Below, piece after piece: positions 6,817 to 8,215 of a stretch of DNA of 8,215 nt. Under the pieces are notes generated by a model that saw only the letters and a list, made by a program, of their open reading frames with translations, ran no database searches and was not told where the DNA came from. Location of the stretch: positions 1-8,215 of the forward strand of contig JAOUGY010000168.1 in NCBI GenBank assembly GCA_029865445.1. The letters are read 5' to 3'. Numbering within the stretch: position 1 is the stretch's first letter; each line of letters starts with the position of its first letter. A program made the position numbers and the translations under genes. The stretch comes from Acidimicrobiia bacterium. GTDB taxonomy: Bacteria; Actinomycetota; Acidimicrobiia; Spongiisociales; ZC4RG35.

Positions 6817-6841
6817 GGCAATCGGATGGTGTCCGACTGCC
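6817..6841 (-). ncRNA. 5' leader hairpin upstream of the 7-codon ORF
   Basis: On the minus strand GGCAGTCGGA, loop CACCA, TCCGATTGCC forms a 10-bp stem including one G-U pair. On the + strand the same position is an A-C mismatch, so the structure is better on the minus strand, the strand of the downstream gene. It ends 8 nt before the 7-nt SD of the short ORF. A TAGACT -10 candidate ends 4 nt before the stem. It resembles no riboswitch class that I can recognise. Confidence 0.4.
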
Positions 6842-6845
6842 GACG

Positions 6846-6851
6846 AGTCTA
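6846..6851 (-). promoter_or_regulatory. Candidate -10 element for the leader transcript
   Basis: On the minus strand TAGACT (complement of 6846-6851) fits TANNNT. A start about 6-7 nt downstream (near 6839-6840) would put the hairpin at the extreme 5' end of the RNA, trimming one or two bases of the stem. No convincing -35 is visible. Confidence 0.35.
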
Positions 6852-6903
6852 TCGATCTCAGGCCGAGCGACGGGAATCACGGGGCTGGGTCCTTTGGCGG
6901 CGT

Positions 6904-6918
6904 TAGCCTCTCGTCATG
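6904..6918 (+). promoter_or_regulatory. Leaderless-type promoter of the bitopic protein gene
   Basis: TAGCCT (6904-6909) ends exactly 6 nt before ATG 6916, the same hexamer type and spacing as at the MFS gene (TAGCAT, 6 nt, GTG). The TAG is again in frame with the start codon and excludes a longer protein. There is no SD. No TTGACA-like -35 is visible about 17 nt upstream. Confidence 0.6.
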
Positions 6919-7719
6919 GTTGCGGTTCCGCGATGGCTGGGATACGTCTGGTTGGTGGCCGGCGCTGCCGGGCTGGCCGCAGCGGTGGCGGTTGCTTCAT
7001 TCGGAGTCGGTTTCGTGGGGTCGAGCACCGAGTCGGCGGTCGAGGCGCTGTCGGTGGGGCGCCAGTTGCTGGAAACGGTGGGCGACACGACTCAGGCGGT
7101 ACGTCGCGTGGTGGGCTCGACCACGGGAGGCCTGGACACTCTGGAGGGTTCCGTGGTCGACGCAGCCGGCACACTGTCGGAGGTGTCGCGATTGGCCGAC
7201 GATCTGGGGACGCTGGTGACCGCCGAGATCCCGGCGAGTCTCGACGAACTCAGAGGCGCCATGCCCCAGTTGATCGGTACGGCGGGAGTCATCGACGGGG
7301 TCATGCGCGCTCTCAGCTTCGTCGGCGCCAACTATGACCCGGACGCGCCACTGGACGACTCGCTCCGGGCGCTCGACCAGCGGCTCGCGGTGATTCCCGA
7401 TCAGCTGCGTTCTCAGGCGTCGGGGTTCTCCGAGGCTGCTGACGGCGTAGCCGAGTTCGGGGTGGCAGCCGTCGCCATCGCATCTGACGTTCAGACGATC
7501 CGCGAGGAACTCGCCGAGTCGAGTGCCGTCATGGACGGATACACGGCGACGGTGGCCGAGGGTGTCGCCGTCCTCGACGACCTGGAGTCGCGTCTCGTCG
7601 AGCAGGCTTCGACCGCCCGGGCATTGATCGTCTTCCTGGGGGTGGCGCTGGCCGTGGGGCAAACCGTCCCATTGGCTGCCGGACTCTGGGTCGTGCGGTC
7701 GGGCCGTCAGGCGAGCTGA
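6916..7719 (+). CDS. Uncharacterised bitopic membrane protein with a helical extracytoplasmic domain
   Basis: 267 aa, acidic, with no cysteine. TM1 spans about 9-34 and TM2 about 236-260, followed by a short basic tail (RSGRQAS). The roughly 200 residues between are rich in A, V, L, S, D and E with heptad-like spacing, predicting long helices or a coiled-coil bundle outside the membrane. A short non-helical motif, ANYDPDAPLDDSLRALDQRL (138-157), breaks the region. I recall similar YxPxxPLxxSL segments in hypothetical membrane proteins of Chloroflexota with the same layout, but I cannot verify this. The shape recalls a chemoreceptor ligand-binding domain without its cytoplasmic signalling part. 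The start is fixed by an in-frame TAG and a leaderless promoter. Its 3' end overlaps the rhodanese gene by 13 bp. Function unknown. Confidence 0.85.
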   Translation: MVAVPRWLGYVWLVAGAAGLAAAVAVASFGVGFVGSSTESAVEALSVGRQLLETVGDTTQAVRRVVGSTTGGLDTLEGSVVDAAGTLSEVSRLADDLGTLVTAEIPASLDELRGAMPQLIGTAGVIDGVMRALSFVGANYDPDAPLDDSLRALDQRLAVIPDQLRSQASGFSEAADGVAEFGVAAVAIASDVQTIREELAESSAVMDGYTATVAEGVAVLDDLESRLVEQASTARALIVFLGVALAVGQTVPLAAGLWVVRSGRQAS

Positions 7720-8215
7720 GCGAGCGCCTCGGGAACGCCGCCGGACGAGATCACGATCGGTTTGTAGCCGAGGCTTTCCAAGATCCCTGCCGCGATCGAC
7801 GCCCGGTTGCCGGTACGGCAGATGACCCACACCGGTCGAGATCTGTCGAAAGCGGCGAATTCGGCGAGGTCGGGAAGATAGGTGTGTGTCGACCCATCGA
7901 TGTGTCCGGCCTCCCACTCCTTGGGATCCCGAACATCGAGAATCTGGAGGCCGGGGTCGCCGGCTCTGGCGTCCAGCAATTCACCCACTGTCGCCGTGCG
8001 GTAGCTCGCCAGTTCGAAGCCCTCGGAGCCCCACGCGTCGACCCCGCGGACCGCCCCGAGCACCCGCTCGAATCCGATCCGCCCCAGTTCGGTGGCGCCC
8101 CAGTTCGGATCTTGGTCGTCGCCGAGAACCAGCATGATCGGAGCGTCGTAGGGAAGCAGCCATCCGGCCCACGGCGCGAACGAGTCCCCGTATTCGATGC
8201 CGATTGATCCCGGCA
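7707..8215 (-). CDS. Tandem rhodanese protein, C-terminal part (probable MBL-fold/rhodanese fusion), 5' partial
   Basis: The frame is open to the right edge; about 168 residues are visible. The in-frame ATG at 8135 is not a credible start because homologous-looking sequence continues upstream (PGSIGIEYGDSFAPWAGWLL). That upstream part is the end of a first rhodanese domain. Its active-site position (IMLVLGDD) lacks cysteine, so this domain is probably inactive. The second rhodanese is complete: LDVRDPKEWEAGHIDGS, then VWVICRTGNRAS with the catalytic Cys in a CRTGNR loop, and the closing GGVPEAL. Tandem rhodaneses with a WAGWLLP segment typically follow a metallo-beta-lactamase domain, as in persulfide dioxygenase or glyoxalase-II-like sulfur-transfer proteins; that domain would lie outside the window. 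Probable role: cytoplasmic sulfane-sulfur handling. Confidence 0.88.
   Translation of the reverse strand, partial: PGSIGIEYGDSFAPWAGWLLPYDAPIMLVLGDDQDPNWGATELGRIGFERVLGAVRGVDAWGSEGFELASYRTATVGELLDARAGDPGLQILDVRDPKEWEAGHIDGSTHTYLPDLAEFAAFDRSRPVWVICRTGNRASIAAGILESLGYKPIVISSGGVPEALAQLA

Noticed and set aside
6773..6851. Known riboswitch class in the minus-strand leader (c-di-GMP, fluoride, guanidine, cobalamin, SAM/SAH)
   Set aside because: I looked for their conserved core sequences and found none, so only an unclassified leader is reported.
7708..7730. AGGCG...CGCCT inverted repeat at the 7719/7707 junction as a terminator
   Set aside because: A 5-bp stem with an 11-nt loop and no T-run is expected by chance at this GC content.

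Overview
This GC-rich window reads as a chromosomal segment of a high-GC Gram-positive bacterium, most likely an actinomycete in the broad sense. An Acidimicrobiia-like lineage is my guess and is not proven. Three things point that way: the third-position G/C bias, frequent GTG starts, and TANNNT -10 elements at the spacing expected for leaderless mRNAs. There is no rRNA, tRNA, CRISPR array, transposase or phage gene. Coding density is very high, and the largest gap between main genes is about 207 bp.

Layout. (1) Positions 1-3322 (+) hold a tightly coupled operon: a membrane-anchored extracytoplasmic protein cut by the left edge, a MoxR-type AAA+ ATPase, a DUF58 protein, and a membrane-anchored von Willebrand factor A (VWA) protein with an intact MIDAS. 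Spacings are a 4-bp overlap, a 4-bp gap and a 4-bp overlap. The last three genes have the same order as the mycobacterial moxR1-Rv1480-Rv1481 cluster. (2) Positions 3324-5591 hold two divergent transporter genes: an EamA/DMT-type carrier (-) and a 12-TM MFS carrier (+). They share a 165-bp promoter region with a perfect 7-bp inverted repeat, a 14-bp palindrome and a leaderless-type promoter for the MFS gene. (3) Positions 5557-6708 (-) encode a multi-TM protein whose C-terminus looks like an eroded HD-GYP domain. Upstream on the same strand lies a possible RNA leader: a 10-bp hairpin, a perfect Shine-Dalgarno (SD) sequence and a 7-codon ORF. (4) Positions 6916-7719 (+) encode an uncharacterised bitopic, helix-rich extracytoplasmic protein with a leaderless-type promoter. 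(5) Positions 7707-8215 (-) carry the C-terminal part of a tandem-rhodanese protein, probably fused to a metallo-beta-lactamase domain outside the window.

How the genes work together. The MoxR/DUF58/VWA genes probably form one chaperone or assembly module at the membrane, with the first gene as a possible extracytoplasmic partner. The remaining genes alternate strands and look like separate units. The three tail-to-tail junctions have a 1-bp gap, a 35-bp overlap and a 13-bp overlap, so their transcripts must end inside antisense genes. The items most worth following up are the pseudo-HD-GYP membrane protein with its leader region, and the two near-identical leaderless promoters.
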